From: Catenovulum sp. 2E275
GTDB lineage: Bacteria > Pseudomonadota > Gammaproteobacteria > Enterobacterales > Alteromonadaceae
Assembly (NCBI RefSeq): GCF_025515275.1
Contig: NZ_JAOPFU010000036.1
Span: forward strand, 1 to 45,502
Direction of reading: 5' to 3'
Length of the DNA: 45,502 bases
Position numbers and translations under genes: made by a program. The notes under the pieces are model-generated. The model was not told the origin of the DNA, ran no database searches, and saw only the letters and a program-made list of their open reading frames with translations. Each line of letters starts with the position of its first letter. Within the stretch, counting starts at the first letter, position 1. Positions 1 to 8,953 of this stretch are shown piece after piece.

Positions 1-197
1 CGTTTATTTAGAACAACTAAACCACACTCATTCTGCTTTGTTAATGATTAAAATAGCCTATTGCTCAAAAATAATACAAAGATAAACAGGCTCTAGTATT
101 CCATTTATGGCGTTCAAAGCGACAGGCGTAAAACGGGCTAACGCCCGCTCTACAATGTCATTTCAACTACTCAAAATTTTATAGAAACGGTACAAGG
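1..197. other. Non-coding left edge, downstream of batD
   Basis: No convincing gene is visible in these bases beyond the end of the Bat operon. They are AT-rich except for a compact GC-rich palindrome around 134-147, listed separately. No clear U-tailed terminator for the Bat operon is seen here, so transcription may end at the palindrome or outside the window. Confidence 0.5.
131..157. repeat. REP-like palindrome
   Basis: CGGGC (134-138) and GCCCG (143-147) form a 5-bp GC stem around the loop TAAC, followed by GCTCTACA. Read on the minus strand this is TGTAGAGC followed by GGGCGTTAGCCC. It resembles the short GC-rich palindromes scattered between genes as REP elements. Only this copy was noticed in the window, so the repeat status is inferred from form and position, not from counting copies. 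Confidence 0.4.
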
Positions 198-1907
198 TTA
201 TTTAGGGTTGAGTGGTGATAAATCCTGTGCTTGTGCCTTTTGCTGTAGTCGATTTTGGCGTTCTGTTTTTAATAAACTAATTAATTTATTTGCTTGCCAT
301 TGGCTGCTGTTTTTAGCAAAACGACTGGCTTGCATTTGGCTAATTTGCTCATTAATTGCAACATTGTTTAGCTGGTTAATTGCCTGATATACAGTGGCAA
401 CCGACTGGCCAGTAATTTGGCTTGTCCAGTTTGGTAAAAGTTGCTGAATAAGCTCAATATTATTTTTTTCACAAGCTTTAAGCAAACGTGACCATGCAAT
501 TTTTTCTGACTGGCTATTATCTGTTGGCTGTTGATTTGGTTTAGTCGCTGCTTTTGCATTGATATACCAAAGCAAGCCAATAAGCGTCACAATCCAAAGC
601 GAAAATAATAAAATCGCAAGATAATTAAAATGCCAAGGCGATGGTTTAATTAACCTTGTTGGCTCGTTTTGGCAATTACAGTCGGTTTGAGTTGGTTGAT
701 TATTTTGTGATGGCACAGATGTAATCGGCGTTGCCGGTACATTACTTGGGGCTTGCTGCGATTTAATATTCGGATTGGCAACCACTTTAATGGTTTTGGC
801 TTCAATGCTGGTGGTTTGCATTTTTTCGCGTTTGGTATCCCACCAAGTGACACTGACCGCTGGTAAGGTTAATGTACCGGTTTGGTTAGGAATAATCGCT
901 GAGGTTTCAACCCGTTGAGAAACATAATGGTCATCTCTTAAATTAGAACGAACATCTGCTTGATCCGGATACACTTTAATACTGGCCGGATACTCGACTT
1001 TAATTTGTGGTAATTGCTCTGCGCTGACATCTAAAGCGGATAGGGTGATCACCCGAGTAATAGGCTCACCGACAAAATATTCTGCTTGTTTTGGCTCTAA
1101 CTCATCATTAAGCATCACCAGTTCAGACGGCAGCCAATGGCCGCTATAATTATCTGGAATAGCTTTTACCGTTAATATTTGGCTAGGGCCAACTCGGCTA
1201 ATGGTTTTAGTTCGGCCAAAGCCAAACTGACGGCGGTTAGTATCTATTACTTCAGCCTGAAACAGCGGGCTTTCAATGGTAAATTCGCCGCTTCTTTGCG
1301 GGACTATTTTATAGCTGCGCTCTATTACCCGATACGCGACACCATTGATAATTTTGTCGTATTCTTTGTCTTTGCCTTGTTGTTCAACCACTGCACCTTC
1401 AATTTCTGGCTGAGTTAAGCTGCCGCTTGAAATTTGAGTCGATAAATATAAGCGGGTGGTGTAGGTAACTTGTTGTTGTAACCATACTGAGTTTGCGCTG
1501 AGTTCAGTTTCAACATAAATGTCTTTTTCGGCTTGTTGGCTATCAGCTTGCGCTGTTACCGTTAGCGTAATTGGCGCTGAACTAACGCCTTGATGCGTAA
1601 ATTCGGGAATGGTTAATTTTCCGGCTGTGCGCGGCATTAATCTGGTTGTAAAACGGGTAATGCGGCTGGTATCAAAATTTATCATCCGGGTTTCGGAGCT
1701 AACCGAAGTCCCTAATACTCTGAAATTTTGCTCAAGTACACTAAAATCAAAAATATTAGAATCGACTTTATCATCCACCGTTAATACCAAATCAATTGAT
1801 TCGTTTAACGAAACCGGATTTTCACTCACACTGGCGGTAATTTTAGATAAAGCCGCTGCATGAAAGCTCATAAGCATTGCTAAGCTAAAGCAAATTGTTT
1901 TAATCAT
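198..1907 (-). CDS. batD: BatD-like oxygen tolerance protein
   Basis: This is a 569-residue envelope protein and the last gene of the Bat operon. It has a signal peptide (MIKTICFSLAML, probable cleavage after FHAAA), a long beta-rich periplasmic region of about 400 residues, one membrane segment near residues 430-455 (YLAILLFSLWIVTLIGLLWY), and a Q/N-rich helical cytoplasmic tail. This is the BatD plan. BatD proteins act with the VWA proteins BatA and BatB in the inner membrane; their molecular role is unsettled and is linked to aerotolerance or envelope stress. An in-frame TTG at 1919 would add four residues and overlap the upstream gene. The ATG at 1907 is preferred because it begins directly at a normal signal peptide, 5 bases past the upstream stop codon. 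Confidence 0.85.
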   Translation of the reverse strand: MIKTICFSLAMLMSFHAAALSKITASVSENPVSLNESIDLVLTVDDKVDSNIFDFSVLEQNFRVLGTSVSSETRMINFDTSRITRFTTRLMPRTAGKLTIPEFTHQGVSSAPITLTVTAQADSQQAEKDIYVETELSANSVWLQQQVTYTTRLYLSTQISSGSLTQPEIEGAVVEQQGKDKEYDKIINGVAYRVIERSYKIVPQRSGEFTIESPLFQAEVIDTNRRQFGFGRTKTISRVGPSQILTVKAIPDNYSGHWLPSELVMLNDELEPKQAEYFVGEPITRVITLSALDVSAEQLPQIKVEYPASIKVYPDQADVRSNLRDDHYVSQRVETSAIIPNQTGTLTLPAVSVTWWDTKREKMQTTSIEAKTIKVVANPNIKSQQAPSNVPATPITSVPSQNNQPTQTDCNCQNEPTRLIKPSPWHFNYLAILLFSLWIVTLIGLLWYINAKAATKPNQQPTDNSQSEKIAWSRLLKACEKNNIELIQQLLPNWTSQITGQSVATVYQAINQLNNVAINEQISQMQASRFAKNSSQWQANKLISLLKTERQNRLQQKAQAQDLSPLNPK

Positions 1908-1912
1908 TTTAC

Positions 1913-3943
1913 TTACCAAGGCTGGGTTACTCCTGTAGGCGCATTGCTACGACGACGTTTTTCGTATTCAAGTTGCATTTTTCGACGTATTAAATAAGAC
2001 GGATCATCTTCAACTTTATTTAAAAGCTGGCGATAGATTTCTTGCTGTTCTTGTTTAGCTCTTTCTTCATCTGTCATTGGCTGTTGGCTGACAGCTGCTG
2101 CTTGCTGCTCTGTTTGCTCAGCATTATCTTTTTGCTGTTGCTCTGACTGATTAGCCATTTGTTGAGCTGAATCTTGTTTTGAATCATCGGCTTTGTTTTG
2201 CGGTGATTGATTTTTCTGCTGAGCCTGTTGCTGGTTTTTATCTTGCTGTTGTTGCTCGTTTGCCATTTGTTCGGCGGAACGATGGGCTTGATCATTTTGC
2301 GGATTATCACCAGATTGCTGCTGCGATTGGTTTTGTTGATCTGATTGCTTTTGATCTTGGCTTTGATCTGATTGGTTTGGATTCTGGTTATTTTGATCCG
2401 CATTTTGCTCTGAATTTTGGCCGTTTTGATCTTGAGATGAAGGATCTTGTTGCGACTGGTTTTGTTGACCTTGATTTCCCTGCTCATTATTTTGCTGACC
2501 ATTTTGTTGGTCACTATTTTGCTGATCACCGTCTTGTTGATCTTGGCTATCACCTTGTTGATTCTGATTTTGCTGCTGTTGCTGTTGTTTTAACTGTTCA
2601 GCCAAAGCTTTATTTTTTTTCGCTTTATCAAAATCTGGTTGGTTGGCTAATGCTTTATCGTAAGTTTCAATCGCTTTATCTAATTGGCCTAAATTAGCAT
2701 AGGCATTCGCCTGATTATACAATGAATTAGCGTCGTTTAAGCCTTGATAAGCCTCAATGGCAGCTTGATATTCACCTTGTTTAAATAAAGCGGCGGCTTT
2801 AATTTTCTGGTTCTGTGCCAGTTTAGCAGCCTGCTCAAATTGGTTATCTTTAAGCGCTTGATATGCCTGCTGATCTTGCGTTTTAAACATATCATCCAAA
2901 GTGGAAGCATGAAGTTTTTGACTGGTTGGCAGGCTAAAAAAACCAACCAATAGCACATAAATTAACCCTTTTCTAAACGCATAAGCAGCAAACGGTAATA
3001 ATGCAATGATCAACCAAGGGCCGGCTTCTTGCCATTGATCGCCCAATTGATTTTGCTGAATATCCTGTTTTATTTGATCGGCTTTTTGCATACGTTGAAT
3101 TAGGTTTTTAATATCGGCATCGCCCGCTTGAATATCCTGATAATAACCCTGATTAATTTTGCTCAGTTGAGTTAATAAATGGCTTTCAAGTTTTGGGATT
3201 ACTATACTGCCGCGACCATCTTTTAATAACTCGCCCGATTTAAGTTTGATTGGTGCGCCTTCTTTTGTACCCACCCCTAAAGTTAATAACCGGTATTGAT
3301 TAGCTGTTAAAATCTTTTGTAAGTCCTGATATTCATCATCATAAATACCGTCGGTTAACCAAAAAATATCACCTTGCTGATAACCTGCGTTTTTAAGTAA
3401 ATCAATTGCCTGTGTAATTGCTAAAACGGCATTACTGCCCATCACTGGCATAATTTCTGGTGATAAACCGGGTATTTGATTAACGATATTTTTACTGTCT
3501 GGGGTGAGTGGACTAATTGTAAAAGCATCACCGGCATAAGCAATTAAACCAATATCGCCTTCTTTTAATTGGCGGGCAATTTCAATGGCTTTAAAACGAG
3601 CCATGGTTAATCTGTCTGGTTTTATATCATCGGCGCGCATAGACATAGATAAATCGAGCACAATCACTTTGCCGGCTTTAGTTTGATAAACCGGTTGAGG
3701 CTGTTGTTGCCAAGTTGGACCAGCCAACGCAATTACACTAATTAACCAGCCAAAAGCAATTAGCCAAACCGGCAGTTTAGCCTTTTGTTCGCTGCCGACT
3801 AATAAATGGGTGGCTAAATGTTTGGGAATAACACTGTTCCAGCCAGAGCTTTTTAAAGTTAAATGGCGCAGAGACCATAAAACCGCTAACAGCGGAATCA
3901 AAGCTAAAAACCAATAAGGTCGTAAAAAATGAAAATCAGCCAT
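1913..3943 (-). CDS. batB: BatB/BatC fusion: VWA domain plus TPR protein
   Basis: This 676-residue membrane protein has two N-terminal membrane segments (about 9-26 and 57-78), then a von Willebrand A domain with the MIDAS motif DLSMS at 97-101 and a downstream TDG. A further hydrophobic stretch (about 310-340) is followed by TPR-like repeats (about 360-455) and a tail of about 170 residues made almost entirely of Q, N, D, S and K (about 455-630). The C-terminus is basic. BatB (VWA) and BatC (TPR) are separate in some bacteria; the single-chain form is usual in gammaproteobacteria. The VWA domain probably binds a metal-dependent ligand next to BatA. It starts 2 bases after the batA stop codon. 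The Q-rich tail is the oddity, and it generates long spurious frames on both strands. Confidence 0.88.
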   Translation of the reverse strand: MADFHFLRPYWFLALIPLLAVLWSLRHLTLKSSGWNSVIPKHLATHLLVGSEQKAKLPVWLIAFGWLISVIALAGPTWQQQPQPVYQTKAGKVIVLDLSMSMRADDIKPDRLTMARFKAIEIARQLKEGDIGLIAYAGDAFTISPLTPDSKNIVNQIPGLSPEIMPVMGSNAVLAITQAIDLLKNAGYQQGDIFWLTDGIYDDEYQDLQKILTANQYRLLTLGVGTKEGAPIKLKSGELLKDGRGSIVIPKLESHLLTQLSKINQGYYQDIQAGDADIKNLIQRMQKADQIKQDIQQNQLGDQWQEAGPWLIIALLPFAAYAFRKGLIYVLLVGFFSLPTSQKLHASTLDDMFKTQDQQAYQALKDNQFEQAAKLAQNQKIKAAALFKQGEYQAAIEAYQGLNDANSLYNQANAYANLGQLDKAIETYDKALANQPDFDKAKKNKALAEQLKQQQQQQNQNQQGDSQDQQDGDQQNSDQQNGQQNNEQGNQGQQNQSQQDPSSQDQNGQNSEQNADQNNQNPNQSDQSQDQKQSDQQNQSQQQSGDNPQNDQAHRSAEQMANEQQQQDKNQQQAQQKNQSPQNKADDSKQDSAQQMANQSEQQQKDNAEQTEQQAAAVSQQPMTDEERAKQEQQEIYRQLLNKVEDDPSYLIRRKMQLEYEKRRRSNAPTGVTQPW

Positions 3944-3945
3944 GA

Positions 3946-4944
3946 TTATAATCTACCTCGATTCAATAAACTGCTTAGGCCGGGTTGAATGGCTAATAAC
4001 ACAGATAAAACGAGTGCAATTGCAAGAGGCCAATAAAATAGGGCAGTTAAAGGTCGCATTTGTAAACTTTCGTCACTGACGGGTTCAAGTTTATCCAGTT
4101 CCTGATAAATTTGTTCTAGTTCGTTGGCATCTCTGGCTCTAAAATAACGTCCACCTGTTTCAGTTGCTAGTTTGGTTAGCATGTTTTCGTCTAAATCGCG
4201 TGATGGATTTTGTTTGCTAAACCCAAAAAAGCCTTGCACCAGCATTTCATCCGCGCCAACCCCTATGGTATAAATTTTTATTCCTTGCTGTTTGGCAAGT
4301 TCCAAGGCTTGCATGGGTTCTAGTGCGCCGGAAGTATTTTGGCCATCCGTTAATAAAATTAAAATTTGATTACTTTGCTCTTTTTGATCAAAGCGTTTGG
4401 CGGCAAGGCCAATGGCATCGCCAATTGCGGTTTTATCACCGACTAAACCGATAACCGCTTCAGTTAACATTTGATTGGTTGTGTTGCGATCAAAAGTGAG
4501 TGGGGTTTGCAAATAGGCTGTATCGGCAAATAAAATTAAGCCTAATCTGTCCCCTTCGCGGCGCTGAATAAAGTCTTGCATTACATGCTTAATCATCACC
4601 AAACGATTCACTTGCTGACCTTGTACATGCATATCTTCAATTTGCATTGAGCCGGATAAATCAACCGCCAGCATTAAATCTCGGCCTTCGGTTGGCATGC
4701 TCACTGGTTCGCCTAACCATTGTGGACGAGCTGCACTTATTACTAACAGTAACCAAATTAAGCTGATCGTTAGCAATTTAAAAATAGATTTTTTACCAGA
4801 CTGCTGATGCTGTGGTAATTGGTGAAAATGTAAAATAGGGGCTTTTAACGCCGCCATTTGCTGATTTTTCACCTGAGGTAATAATCGAAACAGTAGCGGT
4901 AGTGGTAAAAATAAAAAGCTCCACAGCCATGCAAACTCAAACAT
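3946..4944 (-). CDS. batA: BatA-like VWA membrane protein
   Basis: This 332-residue protein has an N-terminal BatA-type hydrophobic segment (about 5-22), a second membrane segment (about 56-77), and a VWA domain with an intact MIDAS (DLSGS at 95-99, followed by the TDG loop). A C-terminal membrane anchor lies at about 305-325. The VWA domain therefore sits between membrane anchors. It is a paralogue of the following BatB and presumably forms a complex with it. The start is well supported by a strong Shine-Dalgarno sequence, AAAGGAGG, 6-8 bases upstream. It overlaps the end of the DUF4381 gene by 8 bases, which suggests translational coupling within the operon. Confidence 0.9.
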   Translation of the reverse strand: MFEFAWLWSFLFLPLPLLFRLLPQVKNQQMAALKAPILHFHQLPQHQQSGKKSIFKLLTISLIWLLLVISAARPQWLGEPVSMPTEGRDLMLAVDLSGSMQIEDMHVQGQQVNRLVMIKHVMQDFIQRREGDRLGLILFADTAYLQTPLTFDRNTTNQMLTEAVIGLVGDKTAIGDAIGLAAKRFDQKEQSNQILILLTDGQNTSGALEPMQALELAKQQGIKIYTIGVGADEMLVQGFFGFSKQNPSRDLDENMLTKLATETGGRYFRARDANELEQIYQELDKLEPVSDESLQMRPLTALFYWPLAIALVLSVLLAIQPGLSSLLNRGRL

Positions 4945-5554
4945 TGGATGCCTCCTTTGTATGGATTGCAGGTTGGATCGGTGCTTTAGTTGATTTAGCC
5001 GGAAGTGCTTTTTTAAGATAATGAATAATCAGGGTTTTATCTTGTGCACTTAGCTGTTTATTAGGCTGATATTGATGGTCACAAAATGCTTTTAAATCTG
5101 TAAATTCAGCTTGATCGTTTGGTTTTAACTGAGCGATTAAAAACTCATACCAAGCACGACCACTTAAACTGGCAACTTGTTCTCGCGGAAAATAACTTAA
5201 CATGGCTTGTTTCAGCAAAGTATTGAGCGCGTTAATGCTGGCATTATCGTCCAACTGATTAATTAAACGGATAGCTTGTTTTTTGGCGCGCTGCTTTTTT
5301 TGATAACGGATAAAACCAAAGATTAATCCAGTCACTAATAAAATAGCGAGTGCAATTAGCAGCCACCAACCCCATGCTAAAGGCCACCACGAAACCGGAT
5401 CTGGCATTTGTATATCTTTAAAGGCGGCAAGCGGATCGGCTGCATTGCTCATTGGTGACGGATTAACTGCTGGCGCTACAGGCGAATTAGCCAGTTGACT
5501 CGCCGCAGGATCGGCCACGTTGTTGATCATATTTTGCTTAGCATCGGTTGGCAT
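4937..5554 (-). CDS. DUF4381 membrane protein of the Bat operon
   Basis: This 205-residue protein has a Pro/Ala/Asn-rich N-terminus, a single strongly hydrophobic segment at about 57-84 (WWPLAWGWWLLIALAILLV) and a basic helical cytoplasmic domain. Size, layout and position between the DUF58 and batA genes are those of the DUF4381 family. Its biochemical role is unknown; it is assumed to be a structural part of the MoxR/Bat assembly. Its ATG overlaps the stop codon of the DUF58 gene by one base (TAATG) and is preceded by GGAGGAG, so it is probably translationally coupled. Confidence 0.82.
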   Translation of the reverse strand: MPTDAKQNMINNVADPAASQLANSPVAPAVNPSPMSNAADPLAAFKDIQMPDPVSWWPLAWGWWLLIALAILLVTGLIFGFIRYQKKQRAKKQAIRLINQLDDNASINALNTLLKQAMLSYFPREQVASLSGRAWYEFLIAQLKPNDQAEFTDLKAFCDHQYQPNKQLSAQDKTLIIHYLKKALPAKSTKAPIQPAIHTKEASNV

Positions 5555-6513
5555 TATAACTGCTCCTCCAATGGTAAAGCGGATGAGAGTTCGGTTAGGC
5601 TACAGCGGCATTTATTTAATAACTGGCGCTGCTGATTTAAAAATGCTTGTGCTTCATTGTGATACGCGGCCGCAGCACGTTTATCACCAAGCACCAATGT
5701 GCCGGTTTGGGATTGATCCTGCACTTTTAAACTTTGACGAATACCCACTTGAGGTAAATTCAGTTCTAGCGGATCTAAAATCCGGTACGCTTGTAATTCA
5801 CAATGCTGACTTAATAAAGTGAGCTGTTTTACACAAGACTCATCTAGTTTAATAAAGTCGCTAATTAAAATCACTTTACTGCCCGGTTTAGCGAGTCTGC
5901 GCAAACGCATACAAGCCTGACTAAAATCCAGCTTATCGTTAAGAGCTGAATTTTTTGTCTCAGTTGAATTATTGTGTTCTGGCTGGCTCAGCATATCTAA
6001 TGCATGAATATAATGTAAAACCCCAGATTGGCGACTTTTAGGTTTTAGCTCTTTATGCGACTGATGATTAAAAATTAAACCACCAAGGCGGTCGCCACGT
6101 TTAATCACATTCCAGCTAATGAGCGCAGCTAAATGCGCTGCCTGTACTGATTTATACAAGAGTTGGCTGCCAAACTGCATCGACTCAGATAAATCGGTTA
6201 AGATAAATACAGGGCGTTCGCGCTCTTCTCTGAATAATTTGGTATGGGTTTTACCGGTACGAGCGGTTACGCGCCAGTCGATCATTCTAATGTCGTCACC
6301 GGGCTGATAATGACGCACTTCGTCAAACTCCATGCCACGGCCTTTATGTTGCGATACATACTGACCAGATAAATGCGCTTTTTGAGCTTGTTTAGGCGAT
6401 AAATTTAGCAGAGCCGTTTTACCGCGATAATATAACAGCTCGTGAGTTGCCGCATGAATACCATTAGCACTGAGCTGATTCAGCCAAGTTAGATGCGAAT
6501 TCACATTTTTCAT
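5554..6513 (-). CDS. DUF58 domain protein
   Basis: This 319-residue soluble protein carries the DUF58 signature (YQPGDDIRMIDWRVTART, about residues 70-87). A VWA-like fold follows, with a partial MIDAS (DLSES near 107-111). DUF58 proteins are regularly encoded right after MoxR ATPases and are thought to be the substrates or adaptors through which MoxR acts on the Bat VWA proteins; that role is inferred for the family. It lies 7 bases after the MoxR gene. Its own ribosome-binding site is weak, consistent with coupled expression. Confidence 0.88.
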   Translation of the reverse strand: MKNVNSHLTWLNQLSANGIHAATHELLYYRGKTALLNLSPKQAQKAHLSGQYVSQHKGRGMEFDEVRHYQPGDDIRMIDWRVTARTGKTHTKLFREERERPVFILTDLSESMQFGSQLLYKSVQAAHLAALISWNVIKRGDRLGGLIFNHQSHKELKPKSRQSGVLHYIHALDMLSQPEHNNSTETKNSALNDKLDFSQACMRLRRLAKPGSKVILISDFIKLDESCVKQLTLLSQHCELQAYRILDPLELNLPQVGIRQSLKVQDQSQTGTLVLGDKRAAAAYHNEAQAFLNQQRQLLNKCRCSLTELSSALPLEEQL

Positions 6514-6520
6514 TTTAAAT

Positions 6521-7477
6521 TTAAGGTACAGCGACTAATTGTAAAATACGGTTTAATACATCGTTGGCTAAAATGCCTTCGGCTTCTGCTTCGTAACTCA
6601 GTAATAATCTGTGTCTGAGTACATTAAAAAATACCGCCTGAATATCTTCCGGTGTAACAAAGTCGCGTCCGGCTAACCAAGCTTTAGCTCGGGCACACTT
6701 ATCTAACGCTATGGTTGCGCGAGGCGATGCGCCAAAAGCTATCCATTGTTTTAATTGCTGATCGTATTTTTCCGGTTGGCGGGTTGCAATAATTAGCTCA
6801 ACTAAATATTGCTCTAAACTTTCAGCCATGTGAATTTGCAACACCTGTTTACGGGCGTTAAAAATATCTTGTTGAGTCAGTTTAGGTGGGGTGATTTTAG
6901 TATCGCTTATGGCTTCGCCACGGGTTAAACGCAAAATTTGTTGCTCGGTTTCTGCGCCCGGATAAGCAATATCCAAATGCATTAAAAAGCGATCTAACTG
7001 AGCTTCTGGCAATGGGTAAGTGCCTTCTTGCTCAAGTGGGTTTTGAGTCGCCATCACCAAAAAAAGCTCAGGTAATTTATAGGTTTTTTTGCCTACTGTA
7101 ATTTGATGCTCAGCCATTGCTTCAAGCAGTGCCGACTGCACTTTAGCGGGGGCTCGGTTGATTTCATCTGCCAAAATTAAGTTATGAAATAACGGCCCTT
7201 GCTGAAAAATAAAGCTACCATCTTCCGGGCGATAAATATCTGTGCCGGTTAAATCTGCCGGTAATAGATCTGGGGTAAATTGCACCCGATGAAAATCGCC
7301 CTCAATACCGTTAGCAAGTGCATTAATGGCTCTGGTTTTAGCTAACCCCGGCGGGCCTTCAACTAACAGGTGGCCATCTGCCAATAGGGCAATTAACATG
7401 CTTTGCGTTAATTCAGGTTGACCAATTACTTGTGAATCCAGATAGGTTTTAAGTTGCGAAAATTGTTCAGCTGCCAT
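6521..7477 (-). CDS. MoxR-family AAA+ ATPase
   Basis: This 318-residue AAA+ ATPase is of the MoxR type (AAA_3 domain followed by a lid domain). Walker A is GPPGLAKT (41-48), Walker B is LILADEINRAP (about 100-110), sensor 1 is MATQNP, and the arginine-rich ASPRAT motif is near the C-terminal third. MoxR proteins act as chaperone-like ATPases on VWA-domain proteins; BatA and BatB encoded downstream are the likely clients. It is the first gene of a six-gene minus-strand operon reaching 198. The promoter must lie in the 185-base gap shared with the divergent glycosylase gene, but no clear -35/-10 pair was picked out. Confidence 0.92.
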   Translation of the reverse strand: MAAEQFSQLKTYLDSQVIGQPELTQSMLIALLADGHLLVEGPPGLAKTRAINALANGIEGDFHRVQFTPDLLPADLTGTDIYRPEDGSFIFQQGPLFHNLILADEINRAPAKVQSALLEAMAEHQITVGKKTYKLPELFLVMATQNPLEQEGTYPLPEAQLDRFLMHLDIAYPGAETEQQILRLTRGEAISDTKITPPKLTQQDIFNARKQVLQIHMAESLEQYLVELIIATRQPEKYDQQLKQWIAFGASPRATIALDKCARAKAWLAGRDFVTPEDIQAVFFNVLRHRLLLSYEAEAEGILANDVLNRILQLVAVP

Positions 7478-7662
7478 AATTATTATTCTTACGCTTATTT
7501 TGAGCTTGGTTGAATATGAATTTTTAATTGACTGTCAGACTTGTTAAACCCTAAACAGTTCCATTTATATACTGAGATAAGTTATATAAGGTTCAAAAAA
7601 AGAAAAACAAGGTAAATTGTGTTAAATTTATGCGTCGATTTTTAAAAAGCAGTGGCGATTAA

Positions 7663-8193
7663 ATGAATCAAAAAGCCGAGTGTTTTAATGCTCAAATAAC
7701 CGATAACTGCCGTTTTTTAGTGTTAGGCAGTATGCCCGGACAAATTTCACTTAAACAACAGGCTTATTATGCCCATCCACGTAATGCGTTTTGGCCGATT
7801 ATGGCAGCTATTTTTGGCTTTTCATCGACGTTAGATTATTCAGCCAGAGTTGAGCAATTAAATCAGCATGGCGTTGGGCTTTGGGATGTGATCGCCAGTT
7901 GTTACCGGCAGGGCAGTTTAGACAGTGCAATTAAAGCCGACGCTTTAGAGGTGAATGACTTTGTCAGTTGTTTTGAGTTATATCCAAACTTAAATACCGT
8001 TTTATTAAACGGACAAAAAGCAGCAACTTTATTTAAACGCCAAGTTATGCCAAAGCTGACACAAGCTAATATTAAGCTAGAAACTTATTTAATGCCGTCA
8101 ACCAGTCCGGCTTATGCGAGTATTCAGTTTGATGAAAAGTTAGAAATTTGGCGGGATATTTTACAACCAAAGAGTTCATTAAAAAACGCTTAG
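7663..8193 (+). CDS. DNA-deoxyinosine (hypoxanthine) glycosylase
   Basis: This 176-residue protein belongs to the uracil-DNA glycosylase superfamily. It shows the motif 1 region LVLGSMPG near residue 23, then YYAHPRNAFWPIM and a late STSPAYAS segment. This pattern matches the hypoxanthine-DNA glycosylase branch, which removes deaminated adenine (and often uracil) from DNA as the first step of base excision repair. It is a single gene, divergent from the MoxR operon. A G/T(U)-mismatch glycosylase activity is an alternative within the same superfamily. Its stop codon lies inside the hairpin that terminates the neighbouring minus-strand gene. Confidence 0.8.
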   Translation: MNQKAECFNAQITDNCRFLVLGSMPGQISLKQQAYYAHPRNAFWPIMAAIFGFSSTLDYSARVEQLNQHGVGLWDVIASCYRQGSLDSAIKADALEVNDFVSCFELYPNLNTVLLNGQKAATLFKRQVMPKLTQANIKLETYLMPSTSPAYASIQFDEKLEIWRDILQPKSSLKNA

Positions 8194-8211
8194 TTATTTC
8201 ACTAAGCGTTT
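8184..8211 (-). terminator. Rho-independent terminator of the XRE gene
   Basis: An 11-bp perfect stem (AAACGCTTAGT at 8184-8194 with ACTAAGCGTTT at 8201-8211, loop TATTTC) is followed by a run of T on the minus strand. On the plus strand the run is interrupted (TTTAGG), so it should be weaker there. It lies immediately after the XRE stop codon and includes the last codons and the stop of the glycosylase gene. Confidence 0.75.
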
Positions 8212-8216
8212 AGGTA

Positions 8217-8468
8217 TTATTCTGCTTCTAGGCTAATCAATTTATTAACTTGCTGATCAAACAATGCCGGTGATACATCTGGATTTCGTTTACGCCAGCA
8301 AACTTGTAACATAGTGAAAAATTGGCTGGCACTAGGTTCACTTTTACCCACTACCCAGTTGTGGTAAGTGGCTCGTGAAACATTAACTGCTTGATATAAG
8401 TCTTTTTGAGAAATTCCAATTAATTTGCGGGTCTGCTCTAAGTTTTGGCCCGATGCTTCAATATTCAT
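8217..8468 (-). CDS. Small XRE-type helix-turn-helix regulator
   Basis: This 83-residue protein is almost wholly one Cro/XRE helix-turn-helix: LEQTRKLIGISQKDLYQAVNV then SRATYHNWVVGKSEPSASQF is the two-helix motif. It ends with a short acidic tail. No partner toxin, phage or metabolic gene is adjacent, so the target is unknown. The frame is open to an ATG at 8543, adding 25 residues rich in hydrophobic and aromatic residues. The ATG at 8468 is preferred because the domain begins there, although neither start has a strong Shine-Dalgarno sequence. Confidence 0.72.
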   Translation of the reverse strand: MNIEASGQNLEQTRKLIGISQKDLYQAVNVSRATYHNWVVGKSEPSASQFFTMLQVCWRKRNPDVSPALFDQQVNKLISLEAE

Positions 8469-8953
8469 AAATAGTGACTGTCTTGTTATGTGATAATGGA
8501 ATACAGCTGGATATATTACATACCCAACACCAATTAATAGCATAGCAATGCGCTCTATAATCCTTCTTAATTTAGTCCATTTTACATCACCACCGTAAAT
8601 AAAGTCTTTGATATAACAAGTACCTTAAAGTTCCGGCTGCAATATAAATTTTAAGAGCGAATACGCTTATTTTATACCACGAATATTAGTGATAGCAAAA
8701 TTTAAATAAGATTTTATATATGTTTTTCAAGGTGTTGGTTTTTAAAAAATATAAATTCTTACTGAGTTTTCAATAAACTAGACATTTTAAATTTAAATGT
8801 AACTTTTTGTAATTGAGCGTTTTTGATTGATATATGAGGGGGAATTAACTGAGCGTTAATTTATTGAATATAAATTTATATTGGTTTTTTTTACTATAAG
8901 TTGAGCTGAATTTTTGAGTTCAGCTCTAAAGATTTTTCATAAATTGGGCTTTA
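8469..8953. other. AT-rich intergenic region
   Basis: These 485 bases lie between the XRE regulator and the end of the SNF2 helicase gene. They are very AT-rich, have no ORF that looks coding, and must hold the XRE promoter. A short hairpin near the SNF2 end is listed separately. Nothing resembling a tRNA or a repeat array is seen. Confidence 0.6.
8903..8926 (-). terminator. Hairpin after the SNF2 helicase gene
   Basis: GAGCTGAA (8903-8910) and TTCAGCTC (8919-8926) form an 8-bp perfect stem with an 8-base loop, 28 bases beyond the helicase stop codon. There is no clean U-run directly after it on the minus strand, so it may be a weak terminator or an mRNA 3' stabiliser. Confidence 0.45.

Noticed and set aside
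2030-2590. Possible tandem DNA repeat or CRISPR-like array
   Set aside because: The repetition is codon-level Q/N bias without fixed-length repeats or unique spacers.
2074-2697. Long overlapping frames on both strands inside the BatB/BatC tail
   Set aside because: They arise from the CAA/CAG/AAT-rich coding of the Q/N-rich tail, which removes stops in other frames. The products are low-complexity and lack a ribosome-binding site or family resemblance.
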